Shown here in pieces: positions 19,701 to 26,447 of a stretch of 64,000 nucleotides of DNA. Position 1 is the stretch's first letter. Each line of letters begins with the position of its first letter. Made by a program: the position numbers and the translations under genes. The notes under the pieces are model-generated. The model saw nothing but the letters and a program-made list of their open reading frames with translations, was not told where the DNA came from and made no database searches. Source of the stretch: CAZDDI01 sp964504195 (GTDB taxonomy: Bacteria; Chloroflexota; Anaerolineae; B4-G1; SLSP01); the NCBI GenBank assembly GCA_964504195.1, contig CAZDDI010000009.1, forward strand, positions 1 to 64,000, written 5' to 3'.

Positions 19701-19734
19701 GCTGGTTGAAGGGCAAGTCCCACTTAAGGAGTAG
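13789..19734 (+). CDS. Giant hybrid sensor histidine kinase (7 GAF, PAS, HK, 2 REC)
   Basis: A 1981-residue protein. Two to four membrane segments lie in residues 10-100. Seven GAF domains follow at about 134-280, 306-455, 464-626, 640-799, 812-989, 998-1154 and 1186-1350; a coiled coil (1155-1186) precedes the last. Then come PAS (1370-1490), HisKA with His1501 in SHELRTPMT, HATPase_c (about 1606-1714) with NLVANAYKYTPNNG and a DTGIGI motif, and two REC domains with Asp1786 and Asp1904. It should integrate several small-molecule or redox inputs into a phosphorelay. The adjacent single REC protein and the upstream REC-GGDEF protein are likely partners. No haem or bilin cysteine could be assigned to a GAF domain. 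Confidence 0.93.
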   Translation: MQKQHARAHWGILGILSGVVAVFLLYFGLKLPLGLYVLAWPTFLAARCWGRRGGGLAALLLLCAALPASLLQPDYWLHLFLMGAVLLGGGLWMGALTEALHAQPQTPPVDTLTSRRLQELETLQQLTGLVGESLDLGETLHAVLGALRQLIPYDNGEITLWDPETHVMHRGALLARAESRAYLERAGHSYQLDEGLTGHLARQRRPLLITEMRESDIRPKLDYPDQPIRAYLGIPLITRGELVGTLEMDAMQPERFSEHDLELVQAFGIHAAIAIEKARLYQDVQARVQLLEQVRDVTNAAGRARDLPSLLEIIVERVAALLEVAVVGVLTYEPAQQALVARAPFYGLPVDWLASYTVLIPPGSHRERQWLDVPYWKVVDAQSDPHLEAWGLQTLVVAAEWQQLLFVPLEAGGERIGFIQIANPTDARQFTETDVQLLEMLSAQVSGMIYVSQLLERVEQRTHLLESLAHVAATIGGSLDLNAVLEAIVGAVSGVLACQRTAIFVLDPATNLLNLVAAEGVSPQYRQLSQGIPITEGGRAHAIAVNQIVISEDIQQHPELAEVAPLSEAEGFRAYADVPLHRGETPVGLLSAQFMEPHTFTPDEIGFLKILAEQAAVAIENARLYAQTDAELQSRVHSLEVLQRVTQESTATFDLDHILRLVLDEAARFAEAEGGFVALWTPNATAELRATYGYTETQRVALVQLLQTPDTFPPLQAFLAQHTLRYEPCLDSLLEAWPELPMQSLLLAPVFYEERLAALIAIHSPRPEAFSPIVLDFLDGLSIQTAIAVGNFQRYHEQLARGELMRQRAEQMALLLEVTRTMRSDQPLEEVLLDVAYAIQEGSGYEIVLISVLDSGYQRRVAGAGLPLADLERMKQVRQPWARLERLFQERFAVSRCYYIPAEYHHIVSDLDLFEDEEDRQDVGRTPGMWHGQDMLLVPLIGTQGEYLGMMSVDNPRDGRVPTRTSVEVLELFAAQVALAIENNQLVQNLQLQLNTLQLFNALSRSITTKLDLPLVLNTVAQSVTNLLNYDYATIFLRDPVSGRFIPRASSGYGLELLGDQTFGEGEGLVGVVAQTGMPLVLEDTATDSRFSSGPLTIGASIMVPLTVEGRPVGVLTADRKKPGDFAPKDVATFSALADQVSVAVENARLFEEVTRFSQELEQRVEERTHALAEALGNLEAERDRTAVLYRIASELVASLDIDRVLDKALGMLRDAVRADRGSILLLDINNGQLMYRAAIGKEKTIPPGGGLARFDRNSGLVGWILKHREPVILSDVETDARWVPCETPGLTRSVLAVPILGSGGEAQGAIFLQSSTLDFFDEQALRLVEAAGVQLGNALNNAELYRLIREQAERMGAMLRTQQIEAVKNQAILEGIADGVMVADANGRIILFNAAAERIFGLRRTQALGQFLDEMLGLYGTQARTWMEQVQTWRDDPATYETGSFMVERLEMNARVVSIHISPVISQSKEFLGVVSVFRDITVEVEAERAKNEFVSTVSHELRTPMTAVKGYADLLLMGAAGELLELQRNFLTIIKSNADRLSNLVNDLLDLSRIETGRVQLQLKPVAIETLIEQVVMTLLPKVDEKAITLRAQLPPALPQVYGDPDRLTQILTNLVANAYKYTPNNGAIDVYAYVREGMMHVAVADTGIGISKADQDNIFERFFRVDDPNVYEVVGTGLGLSITVSLVRLHGGDIMVESELGEGSVFTITLPLLEGESTADLGTPPVGFAPTYFTILVVEDDVAVAQLLRTTLETTGRQVLVAHTGEEALRVARERHPDLISLDIKLPDLDGFEVLQLLKRAPETASIPVVIVSVVPDPERGLRLGAADYLTKPVDTERILQVVDKVLAQQGLVLVVADDRDTRVMVRESLRARGLVVRTTGQGERALRLARELHPALIVLDLKLPALDGYQVLEKLKQDSRTADIPVIVMTGSVTDANGKEQELRALGALRFLTKPFSIEELAEEITQLVEGQVPLKE

Positions 19735-19737
19735 AAG

Positions 19738-20115
19738 ATGGTAAAAATACTGGTTGCGGAAGATGAACGAGATATCCGCGAATTGATAGCCTTTACTTTG
19801 CGGTTCTCCGGCTACGAGGTCGAGCTGGCGGCCAATGGTGCGGAGGCGGTGGAGAAAGCCCCCGGCCTACAGCCAGATTTGATCTTGATGGATGTACGGA
19901 TGCCCCGCATGACTGGCTATGAGGCCTGCCGTAATCTCAAGGAAAATCCGCAAACACAGGCGATCCCGGTAGTGTTCTTATCGGCCAAGGGCCAGGATAC
20001 GGAAATCCAAGAAGGGTTGGAAGTAGGCGCAATGCAGTATATTCTCAAGCCATTTGCGCCCGATGAACTGTTGCAACAAGTTGCACAGGTTCTCAAGCAA
20101 TTCGGCAAAGCCTGA
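19738..20115 (+). CDS. Single-domain response regulator (CheY/Spo0F-like)
   Basis: A 125-residue stand-alone receiver domain. The acidic pair is in VAEDERD, the phosphoryl aspartate in LILMDVRMPRMTGYE, the switch residue in VVFLSAKGQD, and the lysine in QYILKPFAPDE. It starts 3 nt after the giant kinase, so co-translation and phosphotransfer from that kinase are inferred. There is no output domain; it acts by protein-protein contact. Confidence 0.93.
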   Translation: MVKILVAEDERDIRELIAFTLRFSGYEVELAANGAEAVEKAPGLQPDLILMDVRMPRMTGYEACRNLKENPQTQAIPVVFLSAKGQDTEIQEGLEVGAMQYILKPFAPDELLQQVAQVLKQFGKA

Positions 20116-20135
20116 ACCACTGAGAGGGATAGTTT

Positions 20136-20924
20136 ATGAGCGCCATTATACTAGAAAGCAGTTTGGTTCATTACGAGGCTCTGGGACGCGGCAAGCCCCT
20201 CCTGTTTCTTCACGGGTGGTTAGGCTCATGGCGGTATTGGGTACCTACAATGGTAGATATGTCGTCTTCCTACCGCGCTTATGCCCTGGATTTTTGGGGC
20301 TTTGGCGATTCCGATAAGGTGCAGACACGCTACACCGTTGAGGGGTACGTTGCGCAGATTGCCCAATTCATGGATCAGATGGCAATCGGGCGTGTGCCGC
20401 TTATTGGGCACGGGTTGGGGGGCGTCGTTGCCATGTTGTTCACGACGCAATTCCCAGACCGGGTGGAACAACTCACTCTGATTAGCACGCCGTTGGAGAA
20501 CTCGCAGGTGGGCCGCGCGTTGAGTTCCTACACGGGGGGGGACAACCCCGCTGCGCGCATCCTGGGACGCCGCCTCAACACCTATCAGGAAGTAGCTCTG
20601 GAAGCTCCGAAGACTGATGGGGAAGCCGTCATCCATAGTGTGCGCTCGGCGCTGAGCCAGGATATGTTGGGCCAGCTCGAGGCGACCGATTTACCTGTAA
20701 TCCTCGTTTATGGACAGGATGACCCCATCGTAACACCGCCAGATGAAGATGTGATCGAAGACCTCGATTATAACGTCAATGCCTTCATCTTGCAGGAAGT
20801 ACAGCATTATCCGATGCTCGAACAAACCAATAAATTCAATCGGCTGTTGCGTGACTTTCTCATGCACAAGGATAACTGGGATGAGATTCAGTTGAAGGAC
20901 GAGTGGCGTCGGCGGATGCGTTAA
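20136..20924 (+). CDS. Alpha/beta hydrolase-fold protein lacking the serine nucleophile
   Basis: A 262-residue paralogue of the hydrolase at 9025-9810 (shared GRGKP, LGSW, YALDFWGFGDS). The nucleophile elbow reads GHGLGG, with Gly93 where Ser is expected. Other triad regions remain (GQDDPIV and VQHYPMLE). It is probably a non-hydrolytic binding or regulatory protein, or a lyase-type member that needs no serine. It follows the response regulator by 20 nt and has a GAGAGGG-type ribosome site. Confidence 0.85.
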   Translation: MSAIILESSLVHYEALGRGKPLLFLHGWLGSWRYWVPTMVDMSSSYRAYALDFWGFGDSDKVQTRYTVEGYVAQIAQFMDQMAIGRVPLIGHGLGGVVAMLFTTQFPDRVEQLTLISTPLENSQVGRALSSYTGGDNPAARILGRRLNTYQEVALEAPKTDGEAVIHSVRSALSQDMLGQLEATDLPVILVYGQDDPIVTPPDEDVIEDLDYNVNAFILQEVQHYPMLEQTNKFNRLLRDFLMHKDNWDEIQLKDEWRRRMR

Positions 20925-20954
20925 GCGCGTATGTTTACTCGGAGTACCTAGTTT

Positions 20955-21716
20955 ATGAAACGCGGTAAAGCAGACGCAGTAGATCGCTGGGCGGTAGGGT
21001 GGGTCGCCCGTGTCTTGGTGCTGTTGAGCCTCTTGATGATGTTCACGGTTCCCACCGGCCTATTTCCTATCATTTCAATGGCTTCTGAAGACGGAGCGCC
21101 GATTGTCCTCCACCCTGGCGCTGCCATTATTCCACTCAGTGGGCCAAGCCCCACTCCCACCGTGGCGCCGGTGGTAGTGATTCCGCACACACCCCATATA
21201 GGTATCGTTGCTGGCCACTGGGGGCACGATTCTGGCGCTATTTGCCCTGATGGCCTGCAAGAAGTTACCATTAACTTGGACATTGCCCGTCGCCTGGAGG
21301 CCTTGTTGGCCCAACGCGGTTGGACGATAGACTTGTTACAAGAGTTCGACCCACGCCTGATCGGGTATCAGGCCGATGCGCTTCTCTCGATTCATGCGGA
21401 TTCCTGCACCGTTCCAGGAAAAACTGGCTTTAAGGCCGTGCGGGCGGCAGCCAGTTATATCCCCTCCACCGAAGATCGCTTTTTAGATTGTGTTGTGCGT
21501 GAATATGCGCTCGGCACAGACTTGAGCTTTGATTCAAACACCATCACGTTCGATATGACGCATTATCATGCTTTCTATGAAATCAATCGCATGACCCCCG
21601 CCCTAATTATTGAAATCGGGTTCATGTTGGATGATCGGGACTTATTGACTAACCGCGCGGATATTGTTGCACGCAGTTTGTTTAATGGGCTGGTGTGTTT
21701 TGTTGAGGGGGAATAA
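20955..21716 (+). CDS. N-acetylmuramoyl-L-alanine amidase (Amidase_3)
   Basis: A 253-residue exported amidase. The N-terminal membrane anchor or signal (VARVLVLLSLLMMFTVPTG) is followed by a Pro/Thr linker and the zinc amidase domain (about 85-250). Zinc ligands are in IVAGHWG, LQEVTINL and SIHADS; the catalytic glutamate is in LIIEIGFM. It cleaves the bond between MurNAc and the peptide stem. It closes the co-directional cluster, which points to cell-envelope work. Confidence 0.9.
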   Translation: MKRGKADAVDRWAVGWVARVLVLLSLLMMFTVPTGLFPIISMASEDGAPIVLHPGAAIIPLSGPSPTPTVAPVVVIPHTPHIGIVAGHWGHDSGAICPDGLQEVTINLDIARRLEALLAQRGWTIDLLQEFDPRLIGYQADALLSIHADSCTVPGKTGFKAVRAAASYIPSTEDRFLDCVVREYALGTDLSFDSNTITFDMTHYHAFYEINRMTPALIIEIGFMLDDRDLLTNRADIVARSLFNGLVCFVEGE

Positions 21717-22196
21717 TGTTTGCACCGCACATCACTGCACTTTTAAAAACTTTATAGAACAGTAGTTACGTGGGCGGTATAATTGGAGTGTGCTTCAATA
21801 CCATTAAGCTAAGACCTGGCAGGTTTCGTCCCAATTGGATTGGGTAGTATTTTACCGGTGAATAACGACGTTTTGCAGACTCAAGGCCTTGCACTTGCCA
21901 AGTTCATGCCCTAAACCCAATGACTTGGGGCGTACTTTGGGTGTTAAAATGTGCTGGCTTACATGCCGTTGGTTGGGATTGGCTTCACATGTGCCTCATT
22001 TGTAATGATGTATTCGCTTGCGCACGGGCCTATTTGCAGTACACTGAGAACCTATCCGAGATTCACGCTGTCGTTGGTTGCGTTTGTCGAAGTTAGTGCT
22101 GGTTCTTGGGCGGTTTGATGGGCGGCGGAATGTTTGGATAGGCTTGTGGTTTGTTTGTTGTGCATATTATTTACTTAACTAGAAAGGAGCAACGCT
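21717..22196. other. 480 bp gap upstream of ssb
   Basis: Holds one MITE-like element (21796-21927), a perfect TATAAT at about 21776-21781 without a good -35, and a pair of inverted words (CCTATCC at about 22050, GGATAGG at about 22135). The region just before ssb has only weak promoter matches (TATTAT at 22165-22170). No gene was found. Confidence 0.5.
21796..21927. mobile_element. MITE-like element, copy A
   Basis: About 132 bp. The left end is CAATACCATTAAG and AAGACCTGGCAGGTTTCG follows, then the shared core AGTATTTTACCGGTG-AATAACGACG, then a degenerate right end CCCTAAACCCAATGAC. Flanking decamers GAGTGTGCTT (21786-21795) and GGGCGTACTT (21928-21937) agree at 7 of 10 positions, with only transitions, consistent with an old 10 bp target duplication. 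Confidence 0.7.
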
Positions 22197-22619
22197 ATGT
22201 ACCATAAGATTATCATTGTCGGCAATCTGGGTCGAGACCCTGAAATGCGATACACGCCGGATGGCACGCCTGTTACGACTTTGTCTGTCGCTACCAATCG
22301 CAAGTGGACGAATGCCGATGGGTCTTCTGGCGAAGAGACGGTGTGGTTTAAGGTAACAGCCTGGCGCCGCCAGGCTGAAATTGCCGCGCAGTACCTTCAA
22401 AAAGGCCGCCCGGTGTTGATTGAAGGCCGTTTGCAGCCGGACAAGGCTACTGGTGGCCCGAAAATCTGGACGCGACAAGATGGCTCTTCCGGCGCGTCCT
22501 ATGAAATCACCGCTGAGACTATTCGTTTCATTGGCGGGCGTAGTGAGGGTGGGGTACCCAGTGCAGAAGATTCTGGGGAGCCGATTCCTGATTATGGCGA
22601 CGAACAAATTCCCTTCTAA
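22197..22619 (+). CDS. ssb: Single-stranded DNA-binding protein
   Basis: A 140-residue SSB. The OB-fold (residues about 1-110) begins MYHKIIIVGNLGRDPEMRYTPDGTPVTTLSVATNRKW. The C-terminal tip DYGDEQIPF is the acidic tail that recruits repair and replication partners. AGAAAGGAG lies 8 nt before the ATG. It is followed by a small hairpin and two genes of uncertain role. Confidence 0.97.
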   Translation: MYHKIIIVGNLGRDPEMRYTPDGTPVTTLSVATNRKWTNADGSSGEETVWFKVTAWRRQAEIAAQYLQKGRPVLIEGRLQPDKATGGPKIWTRQDGSSGASYEITAETIRFIGGRSEGGVPSAEDSGEPIPDYGDEQIPF

Positions 22620-22642
22620 AGGTTTGTAGGGATTAAATTAAC

Positions 22643-22674
22643 ACAGAGGGGGCTTTGTCCCCTCTGTACTTTTG
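22643..22674 (+). terminator. Hairpin after ssb
   Basis: ACAGAGGGG (22643-22651) pairs with CCCCTCTGT (22659-22667) over a 7 nt loop, followed by ACTTTTG. The short T-run suggests a partial terminator. Confidence 0.55.
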
Positions 22675-22687
22675 AAAGGACTTGGTG

Positions 22688-23008
22688 ATGAACAAACCGA
22701 CACCTCAAAAATTGAATATCGAATTACCCAACAATTTGGAACCGATCTACGCCAACTTTGCTTTGATTGCGCATACGCCCTCTGAGATCATTTTTGATTT
22801 GGCACAGGCGATGCCTAACCAGCCCCAAATACGGGTCAAGGCTCGCATTGCCATGACGCCGTTCAATGCCAAGCTCCTGTTGCGTGCCTTGCAGGAGAAT
22901 TTGGTAAAATATGAGACTACGTTCGGCGAGATCGTTATTCCGGGTGAGATGGACGACTTGGCGCGGGCCTTTTTTGGCGGTGGGGCTAAGCCCCCGCAGG
23001 CAGAGTGA
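22688..23008 (+). CDS. DUF3467 family protein
   Basis: A 106-residue protein of the DUF3467 type (LEPIYANFALIAHTPSEIIFDLAQ...FNAKLLLRALQENLVKYE). The function is not established. AAAGGA lies 7 nt before the ATG at 22688; in-frame TTG and GTG lie just upstream but are less likely. It is separated by 3 nt from the translin-like gene, so the two are co-transcribed, probably with ssb. Confidence 0.85.
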   Translation: MNKPTPQKLNIELPNNLEPIYANFALIAHTPSEIIFDLAQAMPNQPQIRVKARIAMTPFNAKLLLRALQENLVKYETTFGEIVIPGEMDDLARAFFGGGAKPPQAE

Positions 23009-23011
23009 GCC

Positions 23012-23677
23012 ATGACGCATATCTTGCACCGGTGGTTGGATACGTTGGCCGAGCAAGCGCGGTGCGATCTTGAAGAGCGTAATGTTGCCCGCGACGCGGC
23101 ATTGCTTCAGAGCCGCGAGCTGATTCGGCTCTGTGCGGCGGCTATTCGCGCCGGGCACCGTGATGAGTGGGCTGCTGCGCACGCGCTGCTTGATGAGGCC
23201 GACTGTGTGGCGACAGCTATGCAAACAGCACTCGCGCCGTTCCCTGATCTTTTCTATGCGGGTTATACCCAGGATGCGCTTAAGGAACTTGTCGAGGCAC
23301 AGCTTACGCTGGCTCTGATCGCTAATAGCGAGTTGCCTGCGCTGACCCAACTCGATGTGCCTTACAACACCTATCTCAATGGCCTGTGCGAGGCCGCCAG
23401 TGAGCTGCGCCGCCGTTGTCTGGATGCGATGCGCCAGGGAGCAATGGCGGAGGCGGAGCGGCTATTGGAGGCGATGGATGCTGTCTATGATATTCTGATG
23501 GCCTTCAGCTATCCCGACGCTATTACCGGCGGGTTGCGTCGCCGTGTAGATCAGTTGCGGGGTGTGTTAGAGCGCACGCGTGGCGATGTCACCAACAGTT
23601 TGCAGGTGCAACGGCTGCTATCCGCGCTGGAGATCAACTATGATAGTGCTTTTACGGATGAGGAAAGTGAAACGTAA
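23012..23677 (+). CDS. Translin-family protein
   Basis: A 221-residue helical protein matching the translin fold pattern: an N-terminal SRELIRLCAAAIRA helix, YAGYTQDALKELVEAQL, YLNGLCEAASELRRRCLDAMRQG, a YP-containing loop (AFSYPDAITGGLRRRVDQLRGVLERTRGDV). Translins bind single-stranded nucleic acid and with TRAX form RNases in eukaryotes and archaea; bacterial members are little studied. The neighbourhood with ssb supports a nucleic-acid role (inference). Confidence 0.8.
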   Translation: MTHILHRWLDTLAEQARCDLEERNVARDAALLQSRELIRLCAAAIRAGHRDEWAAAHALLDEADCVATAMQTALAPFPDLFYAGYTQDALKELVEAQLTLALIANSELPALTQLDVPYNTYLNGLCEAASELRRRCLDAMRQGAMAEAERLLEAMDAVYDILMAFSYPDAITGGLRRRVDQLRGVLERTRGDVTNSLQVQRLLSALEINYDSAFTDEESET

Positions 23678-23724
23678 AATATGAAACGTGAGCAGGGAAT
23701 CACATTTCATGTATTTTTTCGGTA

Positions 23725-24816
23725 ATGCGTTCTATGCAAACTTTGGTACTCACACTCAATCCGAATATACCCGCACCGCATGCTATCGCGCAGGCGGCAG
23801 AGGTCATCCGGCGCGGCGGGCTGGTCGCGTTTCCCACCGAGACCGTGTATGGGCTAGGTGCGGACGCTCTCTCCGCACGCGCAGTGCAAGGCATCTTTGC
23901 GGCCAAAGAGCGCCCCGCCTATGATCCACTCATCGTACATCTTGCTACTGCTGAAGATGTGATGCTGGTAGCTGCTGAGATTCCTTCTGTTATGGGCGCG
24001 CTCGCAGCGTTTTGGCCAGGGCCGCTTACGCTTGTGTTGCCGCGCGGGCCCCGCGTGCCGCTGGAAGTGACGGGTGGCGGTGAAACGGTCGCTGTCCGTG
24101 TGCCGGCGCATCCGGTCGCTTTGGCGCTTATCCGTGCGGCGGGTGGCCCTATCGCGGCCCCCAGTGCTAATCGTTTCGGGCGATTGAGTCCCACCTGCGC
24201 TGCAGATGTTCTCAGTGACCTGGATGGGCGGATTGATATGCTGCTGGATGGTGGGCCGACGTCAGTAGGTCTGGAATCCACGGTCCTGTCATTGGCTGGC
24301 GATGTCCCTATGATTCTGCGACCTGGTGGCGTGAGCCGCGAGGCTTTGGAAGCTGTCCTTGGCCCTGTGGATGTGTGCGGGCGCGTTGCTGTGCCCGGTG
24401 AGATTTCGTCCACGCCCGGTGCGCTGAGCCAACACTATGCCCCGCGTGCGCGCATGGTGCTCTATCGCGGTCCTATGCCGGCATTGCTCGCGGAATTGCG
24501 CCATGAGGCTCTGCGCTTGCACGCTGCTGGCGAGCGGGTCGGTATACTCTTGTCCGAAGAAGCTTGGGCAGATTTTGCTGATTTGCCGGTGCTAACCCGT
24601 TCGCCTGGCCCATTGCACAATCTGGAAGTAGTAGCACGCGCGCTCTTTAGTACGCTTCGCGCATTTGATGTGGCAGGCGTAGATGTAATTTTAGCGCAGG
24701 ACTTTGGCCCGCAGGGATTAGGGTTGGCAATTCGCGATCGGCTTACCCGCGCCGCCGGTGGTGCAGTCGTCATGGTTGGTAAAGAATCTGGCGCGGATAA
24801 CGCTCGGTTTGTGTAA
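23725..24816 (+). CDS. L-threonylcarbamoyladenylate synthase (Sua5 type)
   Basis: A 363-residue enzyme that makes threonylcarbamoyl-AMP from threonine, bicarbonate and ATP for tRNA t6A37. The YrdC domain (about 10-205) has RRGGLVAFPTETVYGLGADAL, KERPAYDPLIVHL, FWPGPLTLVLPR and PSANRFGRLSPT. A linker and the C-terminal Sua5 domain (about 230-360) follow, so it is the long Sua5 form rather than short TsaC. Met4 (23734) is an alternative start; no clear ribosome site is visible. The t6A methyltransferase gene lies at 46.4 kb. Confidence 0.94.
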   Translation: MRSMQTLVLTLNPNIPAPHAIAQAAEVIRRGGLVAFPTETVYGLGADALSARAVQGIFAAKERPAYDPLIVHLATAEDVMLVAAEIPSVMGALAAFWPGPLTLVLPRGPRVPLEVTGGGETVAVRVPAHPVALALIRAAGGPIAAPSANRFGRLSPTCAADVLSDLDGRIDMLLDGGPTSVGLESTVLSLAGDVPMILRPGGVSREALEAVLGPVDVCGRVAVPGEISSTPGALSQHYAPRARMVLYRGPMPALLAELRHEALRLHAAGERVGILLSEEAWADFADLPVLTRSPGPLHNLEVVARALFSTLRAFDVAGVDVILAQDFGPQGLGLAIRDRLTRAAGGAVVMVGKESGADNARFV

Positions 24817-24844
24817 GCAGACAAGTCGCAGGGCCAGGCAACGC

Positions 24845-24874
24845 AAAAGGGCGCGCTATCAAGCGCGTCCTTTT
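24845..24874. terminator. Bidirectional terminator
   Basis: A 13 bp stem (24845-24857 with 24862-24874, one G-T pair) has a 4 nt loop, with A-run and T-run on opposite flanks. It lies between the convergent Sua5-type and sigma-factor genes and can serve both. Confidence 0.85.
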
Positions 24875-24895
24875 GTGATTCCTCAAGAATTCCTG

Positions 24896-26167
24896 TCAGG
24901 CTCGTAGATAGTCGCGTAAGCGGCGGGCGTGGGCCGGGTGGCGCAAGCGGCTCAACGCCTGGGCTTCAATTTGACGCACGCGTTCGCGGGTTACACCCAA
25001 CTTTTTCCCCACTTCTTCTAGCGTATAGGTTTGCCCATCCAGCAGCCCGTAGCGCATTTGCAGGATTTTTACCTCGCGCGGCGGTAACTCTGTAAGAATC
25101 TCCATCAGCACTTCCCGCAACATACCCGCGCTAACCTCATCTGGTGGGGCAGGGCTGTCCATATCTTCGACGAAATCCCCCAGAGTGCTTTCTTCGTCGT
25201 CATCGGTAGGCATTTCTAGCGAGAGAGGCCGGCGGGCCACATCCAGCATTTGCTCCACTTTGCGCAGGGGAATATCCAGCTCTGTTGCCATCTCTTCCGG
25301 GGTGGGTTCGCGGCCCAGCCGTTGCGTGAGCTGATGCGAGATGCGCAGCAGTTTGTTGATTTGATCACCCATGTGAACCGGTACGCGGATGGTACGGCTC
25401 TGATCTGCGATTGCGCGCGTGACCGCCTGGCGAATCCACCAGGTGGCGTATGTGGAGAACTTATGGCCACGTTTATAATCGAACTTGTTGGCAGCGCGAA
25501 TCAGGCCGATGTTGCCTTCTTGGATCAGATCGAGGAAGGGCACGCCACGTCCGATGTATTTTTTAGCGACACTGATAACTAACCGGGAATTAGCGCGGAT
25601 CAGGTGCTCGCGTGCGGAAAATCCATCATCAACGATGTACCGCAACTCATCCACTTTGTTCAGTGAGAGCTGCGAGGCGGTTTCAATACGCTTTTGCGCT
25701 TTTTTGCCCTGTTCCATGCGCTTTGCCAGTGAGACTTCTTCTTCCGCAGTGAGCAGCGAAACTTTTCCGATTTCCTTGAGATACAGACCAATCGTGTCAT
25801 CTACTTCGATGGCGCGATAGATGTCCTCTTCGGTATCCTCGTCAAGTTCCATCTCGATGTCGTCATGTACGCGTAGCCCTTCCGGGCGTTTCTCGCCAGG
25901 ACCGCCAACACTGATGCCGGCCTCCAGTAGCGACGCGATAACTTCATCGAGGCGCTCTAAATCCTCCTCAGCTTCAGGGAATGCACTGAGGATTTCTTCA
26001 TAAGTGACATGCCCGCGCTCATAGCCTAGCGCCATCAAGATTTCTTCACCTGATTCTTCGGGCACCAGCGGCGTGAGACCGATGACGGTTTCGTCTTCAG
26101 TGATGTCTTCTTCGCCAGGTTCTAGGTCGAGCTCGTCGTCCAATACAGTAGCCTTTTTACGCGCCAA
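24896..26167 (-). CDS. sigA: Primary sigma factor of RNA polymerase (RpoD/SigA)
   Basis: A 423-residue sigma-70 group factor. The N-terminal acidic region (about 1-115) is followed by region 1.2 (DDTIGLYLKEIGKVSLLTAEEEVSLAKRM), region 2 (LIRANSRLVISVAKKYIGRGVPFLDLIQEGNIGL, FSTYATWWIRQAVTRAI), region 3 and region 4.2 (YTLEEVGKKLGVTRERVRQIEAQALSRLR). The region 2.4 motif WWIRQAVTRAIADQSRTIRVPVHM is that of a housekeeping factor. Two promoters and a leader terminator lie upstream (26300-26450). Confidence 0.95.
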   Translation of the reverse strand: MARKKATVLDDELDLEPGEEDITEDETVIGLTPLVPEESGEEILMALGYERGHVTYEEILSAFPEAEEDLERLDEVIASLLEAGISVGGPGEKRPEGLRVHDDIEMELDEDTEEDIYRAIEVDDTIGLYLKEIGKVSLLTAEEEVSLAKRMEQGKKAQKRIETASQLSLNKVDELRYIVDDGFSAREHLIRANSRLVISVAKKYIGRGVPFLDLIQEGNIGLIRAANKFDYKRGHKFSTYATWWIRQAVTRAIADQSRTIRVPVHMGDQINKLLRISHQLTQRLGREPTPEEMATELDIPLRKVEQMLDVARRPLSLEMPTDDDEESTLGDFVEDMDSPAPPDEVSAGMLREVLMEILTELPPREVKILQMRYGLLDGQTYTLEEVGKKLGVTRERVRQIEAQALSRLRHPAHARRLRDYLRA

Positions 26168-26259
26168 ACTTCACCCTCGTTGTGTAGGGGCCAAGCCATA
26201 GGCGCTTGTTCCCCTGGATGTATCGCTCGCTGATGCTATGCACCCTACCATATATAGGG

Positions 26260-26281
26260 TGGGTAATTGATAAATTACCCA
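26260..26281. promoter_or_regulatory. Leader hairpin in the sigA 5' UTR
   Basis: GGGTAATT (26261-26268) pairs with AATTACCC over a short loop, inside the transcript expected from the proximal sigA promoter. A second imperfect palindrome (CCCTA-N-TAGGG) is adjacent at 26243-26262. Possible mRNA stabiliser or regulatory fold. Confidence 0.4.
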
Positions 26282-26307
26282 TATAGCAACTAGCAATTCA
26301 ACTCTTT

Positions 26308-26335
26308 AGAATATTCGATTCTGTAAATATGTCAA
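26308..26335 (-). promoter_or_regulatory. Proximal sigA promoter
   Basis: On the minus strand: TTGACA (26330-26335), a 16 bp spacer, then TATTCT (26308-26313). The expected start of transcription is near 26301, giving a leader of about 130 nt. Confidence 0.65.
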
Positions 26336-26359
26336 CTGTGCTTTGATGGGAAGGCAGTC

Positions 26360-26394
26360 AAAAAAAAGCACGGACGGCAAGGCCGACCAGTGCT
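26360..26394 (-). terminator. Strong leader terminator upstream of sigA
   Basis: On the minus strand AGCACTGGTCGGC pairs with GCCGTCCGTGCT (one bulge, one mismatch) across a 3 nt loop, and eight T follow. No gene on this strand lies upstream, only the promoter at 26418-26447, so this ends a transcript of about 50 nt. Confidence 0.75.
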
Positions 26395-26411
26395 TGCACT
26401 TCTCAAACAGC
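26360..26411 (-). ncRNA. Predicted ~50 nt leader transcript upstream of sigA
   Basis: It spans the predicted start near 26411 to the terminator T-run. Just before the terminator, AGTGCAAGCACT can form a small alternative hairpin using part of the terminator arm, so an attenuator that decides read-through into sigA is possible. It could equally be a short stand-alone RNA. Prediction only. Confidence 0.4.
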
Positions 26412-26417
26412 ATGTAT

Positions 26418-26447
26418 ACTATAGCATGAAAAGAACGAATTTGTCAA
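26418..26447 (-). promoter_or_regulatory. Distal promoter upstream of sigA
   Basis: On the minus strand: a perfect TTGACA (26442-26447), an 18 bp spacer, then TATAGT (26418-26423). One of the best promoter matches in the window. It fires directly into the leader terminator. Confidence 0.7.
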
